Assembly: GCA_009774255.1 (NCBI GenBank)
Contig: VSNK01000003.1
Span: forward strand, 1 to 64,000
Length of the DNA stretch: 64,000 nt
Direction of reading: 5' to 3'
Source: Faecalicatena sp.
Lineage (GTDB): Bacteria; Bacillota; Clostridia; Lachnospirales; Lachnospiraceae
Shown here: in pieces, positions 27,295 through 36,602 of the stretch
How positions within the stretch are numbered: position 1 is the first letter of the stretch
How the letters are laid out: the number at the start of each line of letters is the position of its first letter
Made by a program: the position numbers and the translations under genes
Notes under the pieces: model-generated
The model's database searches: none
What the model saw: the letters and a program-made list of their open reading frames with translations, nothing else
Told to the model about the DNA's origin: nothing

Positions 27295-27418
27295 ACTGTT
27301 CCTCTTAAGCCTACCGTTATTCAACGTACCATTTAACCACATGAGTTGTATATCGTACGCAGGCCCGGAATTCAAAACAAAAGGAAACGGAATGAAGCAG
27401 GTTCCATGTATAATGGTT

Positions 27419-28915
27419 TTAAAGTACAGCGATAAATCTGCGGAATGCTTCCAGTCCTTCCGGTGTGTATTTGTATACACCGGCATCCTCCAGAACCTGG
27501 CAGAATACCTTTCCGATCTCTTTTTGAAGGATCTCTTCAATATTCTCCGCGCTCACATCCGGGTACGACGGCAGGAATTCCTCCACCCAGTCCGCATGCT
27601 TTTCAATACTTTCATTAGAACGGATGTCTTTGCCTTCCAGGATATATTCCTTCAGAAGCTCCATCTCTCCCTTCAGACGCGCCGGGAGCACCGCCAGTCC
27701 CATAACCTCGATCAAACCGATGTTTTCCTTTTTAATATGATGCAGGCCTGCGTGGGGATGATAGACGCCCAGCGGATGCTCTTTTGTGGTGATATTGTTC
27801 CTCAGGGTCAGATCCAGCTCATACAGATCTCCCCGTTTCCGCGCGATGGGGGTAATGGTATTGTGCGGCTGTCCGTCGGTCTCAGCGAAGATAAACGCTG
27901 CTTCGTCCGTATAGCCCCTCCATTTGTTTAAAATATGTTCCGCAAGGTCAATGATCCGTGTCTCATCCGCGCACTGCAGACGGATCACGGAAAGCGGCCA
28001 TTTGACGATTCCTGCCGTCACATCCTCATAGCCTTTTACGGTGAACTGTTCCACAACCGGCGCCTTTGCCATGGCAAAGGTGTAATGCCCTCCCTGGAAA
28101 TGGTCATGACTCAGGATGGAGCCGCCCACAATCGGAAGGTCCGCGTTGGAGCCCAGGAAATAGTGGGGGAACTGCCTGACAAAGTCAAACAGCTTCACAA
28201 ACGCGGCGCGGTCGATCTTCATCGGGGTATGCTCCCCATTGAACACGATGCAGTGCTCATTATAGTATACATAAGGCGAATACTGGAAGCCCCAGGCGGA
28301 CTCATTGACCGTGATCGGAATGATCCGGTGGTTTTCCCGCGCCGGATGATTCGTGCGTCCCGCATAACCTTCATTCTCCATGCAGAGCTGACATTTCGGA
28401 TAGGCGGAATTCTTTGCGTTTCTGGCAGCGGCAATGGCTTTCGGATCCTTTTCCGGCTTGGAAAGATTGATGGTGATGTCCAGAGTTCCATAATCGGTAT
28501 CCACGGTCCATTTTCTATCCTTTTTGATCCGGTAGCGCCTGATATAATCGCTGTCCTGGCTGAACTTGTAATACTGCTTCGTTGCTTCCTCCGGGGAAAC
28601 CTCGTAATTTTCCCAGAAGGTCTTATGCACCTGTGCCGGACGAGGCATCAGACAGTTCATCAGCTTCGTGTCAAAGAGATCCCGGTAAACAATGCTGTCC
28701 TCTATGATTCCCCGGGCGCATGCCTCATCCAGGAGTTCCCTCAGAACATCCTCCAAAATAATTTCCGTCAGGTCACAGGAAACATCTTCATAGTCGTTCT
28801 CCTGAAACAGATCCAGCAGAAGATTCGTCGTATATATGCGCTCACATTCCGGTGTCAGCCCGGTATTGATTCCATATTGAACCAGCTTTTTGATATTTTC
28901 GTATAATTTCATCAT
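27419..28915 (-). CDS. galT: Galactose-1-phosphate uridylyltransferase, Firmicutes type
   Basis: The 498-residue Leloir enzyme exchanges UMP between UDP-glucose and galactose-1-phosphate. Its length and the blocks CQLCMENEGYAGR, GGSILSHDHFQGG with the His-x-His nucleotide-binding element, and PHAGLHHIKKENIG place it in the second, Firmicutes-type family. I use the ATG at 28915, seven bases after GGAG; frames reaching 28945 start inside galK without a site. It forms an operon with galK. No galE or galM is in the window. Confidence 0.94.
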   Translation of the reverse strand: MMKLYENIKKLVQYGINTGLTPECERIYTTNLLLDLFQENDYEDVSCDLTEIILEDVLRELLDEACARGIIEDSIVYRDLFDTKLMNCLMPRPAQVHKTFWENYEVSPEEATKQYYKFSQDSDYIRRYRIKKDRKWTVDTDYGTLDITINLSKPEKDPKAIAAARNAKNSAYPKCQLCMENEGYAGRTNHPARENHRIIPITVNESAWGFQYSPYVYYNEHCIVFNGEHTPMKIDRAAFVKLFDFVRQFPHYFLGSNADLPIVGGSILSHDHFQGGHYTFAMAKAPVVEQFTVKGYEDVTAGIVKWPLSVIRLQCADETRIIDLAEHILNKWRGYTDEAAFIFAETDGQPHNTITPIARKRGDLYELDLTLRNNITTKEHPLGVYHPHAGLHHIKKENIGLIEVMGLAVLPARLKGEMELLKEYILEGKDIRSNESIEKHADWVEEFLPSYPDVSAENIEEILQKEIGKVFCQVLEDAGVYKYTPEGLEAFRRFIAVL

Positions 28916-28929
28916 ATCCATTCTCCATT

Positions 28930-30105
28930 CTAGTTGATCCTGCATGCTCCGTCCCCGATATCCACCGTGTAAAATTCTGCCTCATGCCCTACTTTTTCTT
29001 TGTAGGACGCTCCGATGGACCTGATAAAACAATCTACCGCGTCATTTTCCACGATGCTCACGGTACAGCCTCCGAAACCGCCTCCTGTGATACGGGATCC
29101 GATCACGCCGGGAATCTTCCATGCCAGATCGACCAGGATATCGATCTCTTCACAGGATACCTCATAATCATCCCGAAGAGACACATGAGACTGATTCATC
29201 AGTTCTCCGAACCTCGCGATATTGTCAGCCTTCAGAGCAGCCACCGCCTCGATCGTACGCTGGTTCTCCGCCACGGCATGCCTTGCGCGCTTTTCCAGAA
29301 TGGGATCCGTGAGAACATGCTTATATTTTTCAAATTCTTCCACCGTCAGGTCGCCAAGCGTCTCGATATCCGCTACGTTCTTCAATGCGGCAAGAGCGTC
29401 CGTACATTCCTGCCGGCGGTCATTGTACGCAGAATCCACCAGACTGTGCTTTACCTTGCTGTTCACGATCACGATTCTGGCATTTTTTAATTTCACAGGC
29501 GCATATTCATAGTTCAGGGTGCTGGTGTCCAGAAAGATTGCATGATCCTTTTTGCCCATAGCGACTGCGAACTGATCCATGATCCCGCAGTTGCAGCCGT
29601 TAAAATTATTTTCCGAATACTGCCCTGTCAGCGCGATATCCACCATGCTCAGTTCTGAGATATCATACATGTCTTTCAGAATCACGCCTGTGAGTACTTC
29701 CAGAGAGGCGGATGATGAAAGCCCGCTTCCATTGGGAATATTGCCCCAGATCACCATATCAAATCCGGTATCCAACGGATGTCCCTTTTTCTGAAACGCC
29801 CATACAACACCAAGAGGATAATTGGCCCATCCATAGGCTTCTTGATTGGTCAGCCCATCAAGAGAAGCTTCCACAACACCAAAGTGATCCAGATTCATAG
29901 AATATAAATGTATCTTGCGGTCCTCACGCTTCCTTGCGGCACCGTAAGTACCGATTGTCAGCGCACAAGGAAATACATGTCCGCCGTTATAGTCCGTATG
30001 TTCTCCGATCAGATTGACACGCCCCGGCGAAAAATAAAATCCGGCTCCTGCCGCGCTGCCAAAGAGTTCCGCAAATTTTTTTAGCAATTTTTCTTTCATG
30101 ATCAT
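28930..30105 (-). CDS. galK: Galactokinase
   Basis: The 391-residue GHMP kinase phosphorylates galactose at C1 with ATP. It has the signature GRVNLIGEHTDYNGG (about 29-43), the ATP-binding PNGSGLSSSASLEV and the C-terminal GGGFGGCTVSIV. I choose the ATG at 30105 (MIMKEK), six bases from AGGA. The stop lies 14 bases before the galT start. The 238-bp upstream region holds a hairpin element (30269-30339) and two GCAATAAT repeats; no clear operator was found. Confidence 0.95.
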   Translation of the reverse strand: MIMKEKLLKKFAELFGSAAGAGFYFSPGRVNLIGEHTDYNGGHVFPCALTIGTYGAARKREDRKIHLYSMNLDHFGVVEASLDGLTNQEAYGWANYPLGVVWAFQKKGHPLDTGFDMVIWGNIPNGSGLSSSASLEVLTGVILKDMYDISELSMVDIALTGQYSENNFNGCNCGIMDQFAVAMGKKDHAIFLDTSTLNYEYAPVKLKNARIVIVNSKVKHSLVDSAYNDRRQECTDALAALKNVADIETLGDLTVEEFEKYKHVLTDPILEKRARHAVAENQRTIEAVAALKADNIARFGELMNQSHVSLRDDYEVSCEEIDILVDLAWKIPGVIGSRITGGGFGGCTVSIVENDAVDCFIRSIGASYKEKVGHEAEFYTVDIGDGACRIN

Positions 30106-30259
30106 CAAAATCCTCACTTTCTGTTTTGATCTGTTATCGGCAGAAAAGCACAATCCTATGTTGAATCGTTACGATCTGTCTGCCTTTTATTATAAAATAA
30201 CAAGGGCGTCAAATCTATAAAAAATCCGTGCAATAATATGCAATAATGTTGCTTCATTT

Positions 30260-30348
30260 CAGTTCACTCGTCAGCCGCTGTCATGATAAGTTTGTGCTTG
30301 CACAAAGACTTATCATGACAGCGGCTGACGAAGGGAGTACAGTTCACT
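30260..30348. mobile_element. Short hairpin copy related to element B
   Basis: A 71-bp segment (30269-30339) forms a hairpin with arms beginning GTCAGCCGCTGTCATGATAA, nearly identical to the right part of element B at 17797-17860. It is bracketed by a 9-bp direct repeat CAGTTCACT (30260-30268 and 30340-30348). The stop codon of the flavin reductase gene falls inside the second repeat. Confidence 0.75.
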
Positions 30349-30946
30349 TTTCTTTCTGTCTCTTTTTCCTTTTTGCAGCCTGTCTCTTTCTGACACTATA
30401 GCCGAATGTACCGAGCCGCCTCCCCATGGCCATATATTCCCCATGAGAATACAGAAGAAGCCCTGCCTTGTTCAGTTCTAATTGGTTCCGACCATTCAGG
30501 TATTTTTCGTCGGCGTGGACTGCCTGCACCTTCGCGAGGAACATATGGTGGCTGCCAAGCTCCTTCACTTCTGTTACCACGCACTCAATATTTACCGGTG
30601 CTTCTTCGATCAGCGGCGCATACCGAAGCTCCTGCCCATTTTGCGGATGAAGCCCGGTCTTTTTCCATTTGTCCACTTCCCTGCCTGATTTTACACCACA
30701 GTAATCGGTGGCCCAGGCAAGAGTCTCCGTAGTCAGGTTGATGACAAATTCTCCGGATTCCCGGATCATCATATAAGAATATCGCTCCGGACGGACGGAT
30801 ATGTACGCCATTGCCGGATTGGTACAGATCGTACCGGTCCATGCGACCGTCAGTATATTGGTATTCCCTTTCGTATCTCCCGTGCTTACCATCACAGCCG
30901 GCAGCGGATACAGCATATTCCCCGGCTTCCATATTTGTTTGCCCAT
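30344..30946 (-). CDS. Flavin reductase-like FMN-binding protein (flavoredoxin type)
   Basis: The 200-residue protein has a split-barrel flavin-binding fold: an N-terminal YPLPAVMVSTGD, the block TNILTVAWTGTICTNPAMAYISVRPERYSY and GEFVINL. Such proteins bind FMN and pass electrons between NAD(P)H or ferredoxin and partners. The last 15 residues are almost all Lys, Arg and Gln, an unusual basic tail running up to a repeat element that supplies the stop. The ATG at 30946 follows AAAGGA. Confidence 0.85.
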   Translation of the reverse strand: MGKQIWKPGNMLYPLPAVMVSTGDTKGNTNILTVAWTGTICTNPAMAYISVRPERYSYMMIRESGEFVINLTTETLAWATDYCGVKSGREVDKWKKTGLHPQNGQELRYAPLIEEAPVNIECVVTEVKELGSHHMFLAKVQAVHADEKYLNGRNQLELNKAGLLLYSHGEYMAMGRRLGTFGYSVRKRQAAKRKKRQKEK

Positions 30947-30979
30947 TTTCAATTTTCCTTTATTTTAAAGAGATCATAC

Positions 30980-32635
30980 TTATTGCTGCAGCGCTTCCAC
31001 CAGTGCCGGCACGAGCTGTTTCTTTCTGGATACGACTCCCTTGAGATGCAGTTCTTCCATCTCCGCTCGCAGGTCAAAGGCGTTGATCAGCTTTTCCCTG
31101 GCTTCCGGTCCGGCACACAGCATCTCCGAGGATTCCGTGATAATGTTGGTGAGCATGAAGAAGATCATGTTCAGCCGGTGTGTGGTCCTTGCTTTTTCCA
31201 GATGCGGCATCACCTTCTTCTTGATATCCTTTAATTCCTCCGGACTCATGGAGTTGACCTGTCCGACACCGAATACCATATCATTGACCGTAAACTGTTT
31301 AAAATCAAGGAAGCAGATTTCCTCCGCACTCTTTCCCTTCAGATTGCTTCCCGCGCGGAACATGGCCTGCGCCAGCATCTCCACGTCCACCTCCGCAATC
31401 TCCGCCAGCTTTCTCGCGGACGTCTCATCCAGCGGCGTGCAGGTCGGGGAACGGAACATCAGGGTATCGGATATGATCGCGGCACACAGGAGCCCTGCGA
31501 TCGTCGGTGTCACCTTTACCTGATTTTCCAGATACATCTGATACACGATGGTGGCGGTGCAGCCCACCGGCTGATTGCGGAAAAATACCGGCCCCATTGT
31601 CTCAATACTGCTCAGCCTGTGGTGATCAATGATCTCCAGCACATCCGCCTGTTCAATCCCGTTCACCGCCTGGCTCTTCTCGTTGTGATCCACAAGGATG
31701 ACCTGCTTCTTCCGGCAGTTCAGAAGTCTTCTTCTGGAAATGAATCCAAGGAACTTGCCCTTATTGTCCAGGACCGGAAAATCACGGTAACGGTTGCGCA
31801 TCATGATTTCCTTGACATCATCCACATAATCCCGCATACGGAAGGTGGTCAGCCCGTCTCTGGGGCTCATAAAATGGCGGATAGGAATGCTCTGGTTGAT
31901 CAGCCGGGCTACGGTAAAGGTATCCTGCTCTGTCATAATGATCACAATCTCCTTCTCCTTTGCCTGTTCGAGAATGCCTTCCTCCAGCTCCGCGCCGGCG
32001 GAGATGATCATACAGCTTACCCCCGCGTCGATAGCCATCTGCTGGACCTCCTTGCGGTTGCCCAGGATGACCAGATCCTCCGGCTCTACAAAATCTGCCA
32101 TCAGCTTCCGGCTGGAAGCAACGATCCCTACCTTTCCGTTGGACATATAGCTGTGGGGATTGCCCGTCACGATCTCACCGTCAATGCAGGTGGCAATGTT
32201 GCGGTACTGTGCCCGGGAAGTCGCGAGGCTTGTGCTGTCATACACATCCATATAAGAGGTGGCGATATCTCCGATCGTGATCACCCCTTCTAGTTTGCCG
32301 TCCCTGGTGACCGGAAGAGTCTTCAGATTCTCTTCCTTCATTCTGGCCCATGCGGTCTTGATGGAGACCGATCCGTTCATGCCTTCCACTTCCCGCAGCG
32401 CCACATCCTTCACCTGTACCCGGAGATCTGTCAGCAATGCCGGTGCCTTCACGTCAAAATAGTCGAGTACGTACTGGGTCTCCTCGTTCAGTTGTCCTGC
32501 ACGTCTCGCATTGTGCCGTTCTCCGGTAAGCTCTGTCCGAAGTTGGGCATACGCAATTGCAGAGCAGACAGAATCTGTGTCCGGATTCTTATGTCCCACC
32601 ACGTAGATCTTATTGTTTATTACACCTTTTTCCAT
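30980..32635 (-). CDS. ppaC: CBS-containing family II inorganic pyrophosphatase
   Basis: The 551-residue manganese-dependent enzyme hydrolyses pyrophosphate. The DHH-type active site is built from GHKNPDTDSVCSA (14-26), VDHNE and IDHHR, with the C-terminal DHHA2 part from about 430. Between the first DHH segments lies an insert of about 230 residues with two CBS domains (about 75-130 and 255-310) around a DRTGG-type domain, which in known members bind adenine nucleotides and regulate activity. The start has AAAGG upstream. Confidence 0.92.
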   Translation of the reverse strand: MEKGVINNKIYVVGHKNPDTDSVCSAIAYAQLRTELTGERHNARRAGQLNEETQYVLDYFDVKAPALLTDLRVQVKDVALREVEGMNGSVSIKTAWARMKEENLKTLPVTRDGKLEGVITIGDIATSYMDVYDSTSLATSRAQYRNIATCIDGEIVTGNPHSYMSNGKVGIVASSRKLMADFVEPEDLVILGNRKEVQQMAIDAGVSCMIISAGAELEEGILEQAKEKEIVIIMTEQDTFTVARLINQSIPIRHFMSPRDGLTTFRMRDYVDDVKEIMMRNRYRDFPVLDNKGKFLGFISRRRLLNCRKKQVILVDHNEKSQAVNGIEQADVLEIIDHHRLSSIETMGPVFFRNQPVGCTATIVYQMYLENQVKVTPTIAGLLCAAIISDTLMFRSPTCTPLDETSARKLAEIAEVDVEMLAQAMFRAGSNLKGKSAEEICFLDFKQFTVNDMVFGVGQVNSMSPEELKDIKKKVMPHLEKARTTHRLNMIFFMLTNIITESSEMLCAGPEAREKLINAFDLRAEMEELHLKGVVSRKKQLVPALVEALQQ

Positions 32636-32739
32636 ATTTCAATCACACCTTTCGGGGCGCAGTTTGTCCCCGCGCCTTTTCTCTTTTATACTACCTTACC
32701 ACTTTTTTTCAAATTCGTCACTTGAATTTGCAAGATTAG

Positions 32740-32769
32740 TTGTTTTTTTAGGGAAACATATGGTATACT
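32740..32769 (+). promoter_or_regulatory. Promoter of the S1-domain gene
   Basis: TTGTTT (32740-32745) and TATACT (32764-32769) are 18 bases apart, 47 bases before the start codon. The 181-bp gap is shared with the divergent pyrophosphatase gene. Confidence 0.6.
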
Positions 32770-32816
32770 TGATCTATAGTTATTACAAATATAGAAAGAT
32801 ACGTTGAGGTGCTGCA

Positions 32817-33572
32817 ATGAATGAAGAATTAAAAACTGAAGAAATGACTCAAAATGTACAGGTCGAAGAAGCTGTCAAAAGCGAAACAGCCGAGGCAGCA
32901 GTCCGGACCGAAGAAGCTCCTTCCGAGACCATGGCAGATTATGAAGAACATCTTGATGATGCCAATCCCTGGAATCTGGTCACAAAATATATGGAAGAGA
33001 AGACGGTCCTTCCTGTGAAGGTAGAAGGTGTTGTAAACGGCGGCGTCATTGCCATGGTAGAAGGGCTCCGCGGATTTATCCCGGCTTCCAAGCTCTCTCT
33101 GTCCTATGTGGAGGACTTGGAGACTTACCTGCTCAAAGAGATCGAAGTACAGGTGATCGATGTCGATCAGGCTAACAACCGGCTGGTACTCTCCGCCCGT
33201 GACATCCTCAAGGCACAGGAGAAGAAAGCACGCCAGGATCAGATTGCCAACATCAAGATCGGCACGGTTATGGAAGGTGTGGTGGAGACCCTGCAGAATT
33301 ACGGCGCGTTCATCAAGCTGGAGAATCATCTTTCCGGTCTGGTACACGTTTCCCAGATTTCTCAGAAGCGTGTCAAGCTGCCTTCCGATGTTCTCAATGT
33401 GGGGGATGCCGTGACGGTCAAGGTCATCGGGATCAAGGACGGCAAAATCAGCCTGAGCATGAAAGCTCTGGAGAATACAGCCGCGGAAGAAGTTCCGGAG
33501 AGAGTAGAGATTCCAAAATCTGAAAATATCGGCACGAGCCTGGGCGACCTGTTCAAGAACCTGAAGCTGTGA
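32817..33572 (+). CDS. S1 RNA-binding domain protein
   Basis: The 251-residue protein is one of the few plus-strand genes. An acidic, Glu-rich N terminus (1-45) is followed by two S1 domains (about 60-128 and 142-212), each with the OB-fold pattern, as in GVIAMVEGLRGFIPASKLS and GAFIKLENHLSGLVHVSQIS. It is much shorter than the usual multi-domain ribosomal protein S1 but is probably its functional counterpart or a general RNA-binding protein. GAGG lies seven bases before the ATG, and a strong terminator follows. Confidence 0.9.
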   Translation: MNEELKTEEMTQNVQVEEAVKSETAEAAVRTEEAPSETMADYEEHLDDANPWNLVTKYMEEKTVLPVKVEGVVNGGVIAMVEGLRGFIPASKLSLSYVEDLETYLLKEIEVQVIDVDQANNRLVLSARDILKAQEKKARQDQIANIKIGTVMEGVVETLQNYGAFIKLENHLSGLVHVSQISQKRVKLPSDVLNVGDAVTVKVIGIKDGKISLSMKALENTAAEEVPERVEIPKSENIGTSLGDLFKNLKL

Positions 33573-33579
33573 CGTACTG

Positions 33580-33616
33580 CGGGGCAGATCATTGTATCAA
33601 TGATCTGCCCCGTTTT
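33580..33616. terminator. Shared terminator between S1 gene and the Cys-rich gene
   Basis: A 15-bp GC-rich stem (CGGGGCAGATCATTG with its complement, loop TAT) is followed by TTTT on the plus strand, 8 bases past the S1 gene stop. The convergent Cys-rich protein gene ends inside the hairpin. Confidence 0.88.
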
Positions 33617-33752
33617 CTGTGCAGTGGCCTTTGCAATGTCTGCAGTCTCCGCCGCATTGAATGGATTTTCCATTTTTCTTATCACGTATCATACTTCGGA
33701 TAATCAGCGCGACGATCCCCGCAAGAACCGCGCCTACCAAAAAAGTTCCCAT
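33597..33752 (-). CDS. FeoB-associated Cys-rich membrane protein
   Basis: The 51-residue protein has one membrane helix (about 2-20) and a cysteine cluster QCGGDCRHCKGHC near the C terminus, matching the small FeoB-associated family. It follows feoB on the same strand and probably assists ferrous iron uptake or binds iron at the inner face. GGGGAGG lies six bases before the ATG at 33752. Its last six codons and its stop are inside the terminator hairpin of the convergent S1 gene. Confidence 0.85.
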   Translation of the reverse strand: MGTFLVGAVLAGIVALIIRSMIRDKKNGKSIQCGGDCRHCKGHCTENGADH

Positions 33753-33780
33753 ATGAAATCCTCCCCTGATAAACAGATGG

Positions 33781-33817
33781 ACATCCCCTGGTACTGTTTC
33801 CGCAGTCAGGGGATGTA
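33781..33817. repeat. Hairpin between feoB and the Cys-rich gene
   Basis: Ten-base arms ACATCCCCTG and CAGGGGATGT pair perfectly around a 17-base loop that itself can pair ACTG with CAGT. It lies 29 bases upstream of the Cys-rich gene, in the feo transcript. No T tract follows, so it more likely protects or processes mRNA than terminates. Confidence 0.6.
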
Positions 33818-33865
33818 TTGACATGATTTGTTACCTTAACGCCCAAAAGGTAGGAACATTCATCA

Positions 33866-36022
33866 TTATTTTGCTCCGGCAAGCTTGTGCATATTCACGT
33901 TCAAAGAGGTTCCTTCCTTATACGGCCTTACGAGCAGATAGACAAACCCGGCAGTCAGCAGGAACGCAGCAATCGTGAAGATACCAAATCCGCCGCCTGT
34001 TACCATGGTGCCGATCTGATATACGCAAAGCGCAACCACATAAGCCAGCAGGCACTGATACCCGATCGCGAACCAGAACCATTTCGCGTTGTTCATCTCA
34101 CGCTTGATAGCTCCCATTGCTGCAAAGCAAGGCGCGCAGAGAAGATTGAATACGAGGAAGGAATATGCCGCAAGCCCTGTCATGCTTCCTGCAAGATTTC
34201 CCCATATTTCCGCACCATCTTCCGCTACTTCCTCAAGCCCGTACAGGATACCAAAGGTTCCGACTACGTTTTCCTTCGCGACAAGGCCGGTGATTGCCGC
34301 AACCGCCGCTCTCCAGTCTCCCCAGCCAAGAGGCACGAAGATCCAGGCAAAGAGATTTCCGATGGAAGCCAGAATACTGTGGTCTAATTCCATACCGTCC
34401 AGCATCCTGAACTGCCCGTCAACCCATCCGAAATAGGAGGTGAACCATACCACGATCGTAGACAGAAGGATGATGGTGCCGGCCTTTTTGATAAAGGACC
34501 AGCCGCGCTCCCACATGCTGCGCAGTACATTTCCCAGAGTGGGCATGTGGTAGGCCGGAAGCTCCATAACAAAGGGCGCTGGATCTCCCGCGAACATCTT
34601 CGTCTTTTTCAGGATGATTCCGGAACAGATCACGGCCGCGATCCCTACAAAATATGCGCTTGGCGCTACCCATGAGGCCCCGCCGAACAACGCGCCCGCA
34701 ATCAGGGCGATGATCGGAAGCTTTGCGCCGCAGGGAATAAAGGTTGTGGTCATGATTGTCATCTTCCGGTCGCGGTCATTTTCAATCGTGCGGGAAGCCA
34801 TGATTCCCGGAACCCCGCAGCCTGATCCGATCAGCATGGGGATAAAGGACTTTCCGGAAAGTCCGAATTTCCGGAAGATACGGTCCATGATAAAAGCGAC
34901 TCTTGCCATATATCCGCAGCTCTCCAGGAAAGCCAGGAACAAGAACAGCACCAGCATCTGCGGTACGAACCCGAGCACGGCTCCCACACCGGCGACGATT
35001 CCGTCCAGAATCAGTCCCTGCAGCCAGTCCGCGCAGTTCACCGCGGTCAGCACACTCTCCACCGCCGGCGGGATGATCTCACCGAACAGCACATCATTGG
35101 TCCAGTCCGTCACAATGGTTCCCACGGAAGTGACAGACACATAATATACGATATACATGATGACCGCAAAGATCGGCAGCGCCAGGAAACGGTTCGTCAC
35201 GACACGGTCGATCTTGTCGGATACGGTCATCACTTCCTTTGCCGCATGTCTGGTATAGCATTCCCCGATGATGGATGAGATATAAGTGTACCTTTCGTTG
35301 GTGATGATGCTTTCCGTATCATCATCCATTTCTTCCTCGATCTGCGCGATCTCCGCGGAGATATCCGGAACCTTTTCCATCTGCTCTTCTATTTTATCAT
35401 CTTTTTCCAGTAATTTCACTGCAAAAAATCGTTTTTGTGATTCCGGTACGGATGCTCCGAGTTTATTTTCGACAGACGCAAGCACTGCCTCCACATTTTC
35501 CGCAAATGTATGTACCGGCATGGCTGCCTTCTCCGTCGCTGCCACACGTACCGCCCTGTCGGCGGCCGCTTCGATTCCGGTTCCCTTCAGAGCGGAAATC
35601 TCGACCACCTCGCAGCCCAGCTTCTTTGCCAGCTTATCCACATGGATCTTGTCGCCGTTCTTCTCCACAATGTCCATCATGTTGACCGCCATGACTACCG
35701 GAATCCCCAGCTCCATGAGCTGTGTGCTCAGATACAGGTTCCGTTCGATGTTCGTTCCGTCTACGATGTTGAGGATCGCGTCCGGCCGTTCGCTGATCAG
35801 ATAATTCCTCGCGACCACTTCCTCCAGAGTATAGGGAGATAAAGAATAGATCCCCGGAAGATCCATGATGATCACATCTTTCTTACCTTTCAGCTTCCCT
35901 TCCTTCTTTTCTACCGTAACACCCGGCCAGTTCCCTACGAACTGATTGGAACCGGTCAGGGCGTTGAACAATGTGGTCTTCCCACTGTTTGGATTTCCTG
36001 CTAATGCAATTTTAACCGCCAT
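33866..36022 (-). CDS. feoB: Ferrous iron transport protein B
   Basis: The 718-residue inner-membrane transporter imports Fe(II). The N-terminal G domain has G1 GNPNSGKTT (8-16), G3 DLPG and G4 NMMD; a helical regulatory domain follows (about 165-260), then the membrane part with two Gate motifs (GSGCGVPGIMASR and FIPCGAKLP, each with the conserved Cys). Length is typical. GGAAGGG lies before the ATG. It is preceded by two FeoA genes and followed by the small Cys-rich protein. Confidence 0.96.
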   Translation of the reverse strand: MAVKIALAGNPNSGKTTLFNALTGSNQFVGNWPGVTVEKKEGKLKGKKDVIIMDLPGIYSLSPYTLEEVVARNYLISERPDAILNIVDGTNIERNLYLSTQLMELGIPVVMAVNMMDIVEKNGDKIHVDKLAKKLGCEVVEISALKGTGIEAAADRAVRVAATEKAAMPVHTFAENVEAVLASVENKLGASVPESQKRFFAVKLLEKDDKIEEQMEKVPDISAEIAQIEEEMDDDTESIITNERYTYISSIIGECYTRHAAKEVMTVSDKIDRVVTNRFLALPIFAVIMYIVYYVSVTSVGTIVTDWTNDVLFGEIIPPAVESVLTAVNCADWLQGLILDGIVAGVGAVLGFVPQMLVLFLFLAFLESCGYMARVAFIMDRIFRKFGLSGKSFIPMLIGSGCGVPGIMASRTIENDRDRKMTIMTTTFIPCGAKLPIIALIAGALFGGASWVAPSAYFVGIAAVICSGIILKKTKMFAGDPAPFVMELPAYHMPTLGNVLRSMWERGWSFIKKAGTIILLSTIVVWFTSYFGWVDGQFRMLDGMELDHSILASIGNLFAWIFVPLGWGDWRAAVAAITGLVAKENVVGTFGILYGLEEVAEDGAEIWGNLAGSMTGLAAYSFLVFNLLCAPCFAAMGAIKREMNNAKWFWFAIGYQCLLAYVVALCVYQIGTMVTGGGFGIFTIAAFLLTAGFVYLLVRPYKEGTSLNVNMHKLAGAK

Positions 36023-36103
36023 TTTTTAATCCCTTCCTCCTGATAGATTCTTACAGTCTTGACTACTGTTTATTAGTAGTGTCTAACTTTGATTCAAAAA
36101 AAA

Positions 36104-36322
36104 TTACTCAACCATGATCATTTCCGCATCCGCTTTCCGTACGGATAATTCATATCCCCTTACCTTTACTTCTACAGGATCTCCGAGCGGAGCGACCTTT
36201 CTCACAAAAATTTCCACTCCTTTTGTAATCCCCATATCCATGATCCTTCTCCTGACAGGCCCTTCTCCTGTCAGCTTTGTGACCTTTACGGTCTGTCCGC
36301 AAGGGACTTCTCTTAATGTCAT
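36104..36322 (-). CDS. feoA: FeoA family protein (second copy)
   Basis: The 72-residue SH3-like cytoplasmic protein is a partner of FeoB. It has the pattern LREVPCGQTVKVTKL, RRRIMDMGITKGVEIFV and APLGDPVEVKVRGYELSVRK seen across the family. GGAGGG lies ten bases before the ATG at 36322. It is 81 bp from feoB and 17 bp from the other FeoA gene. Confidence 0.93.
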   Translation of the reverse strand: MTLREVPCGQTVKVTKLTGEGPVRRRIMDMGITKGVEIFVRKVAPLGDPVEVKVRGYELSVRKADAEMIMVE

Positions 36323-36339
36323 AATCTCTTCACCCTCCT

Positions 36340-36555
36340 TCATCCGACCATGATTCTGTTTGCCATATCTTTTCCAATGGCAACACGAGAATCCTTTACA
36401 TTTACGATCATATTGCCGCCGGTCTCGGATACGACCGTCACCTCTGCGCCTGCTACAAACCCAAGGTTCTCAATAAAACGTCTTGTCTCTTCTTTTCCCC
36501 CGACTCTGCGGATGATGTTAGGCTCTCCTTGCTTTACCATTGATAAAGGCATCAT
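36340..36555 (-). CDS. feoA: FeoA family protein (first copy)
   Basis: The 71-residue FeoA domain protein has RRVGGKEETRRFIENLGFVAGAEVTVV and GGNMIVNVKDSRVAIG. It differs strongly from the copy just downstream, so the pair is an ancient duplication or two different subunits. Firmicutes often carry two FeoA genes before FeoB. It is the first gene after the operator at 36603-36618. AGAAG upstream of the ATG is a weak site. Confidence 0.93.
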   Translation of the reverse strand: MMPLSMVKQGEPNIIRRVGGKEETRRFIENLGFVAGAEVTVVSETGGNMIVNVKDSRVAIGKDMANRIMVG

Positions 36556-36602
36556 ACGTCACTTCTTTCTGTCATTATTTTTTATATTCTAAATATTATA
36601 TC

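Noticed and set aside
32817..33572. Full-length ribosomal protein S1 (rpsA)
   Set aside because: Only two S1 domains in 251 residues; I report it as an S1-domain protein without a symbol.
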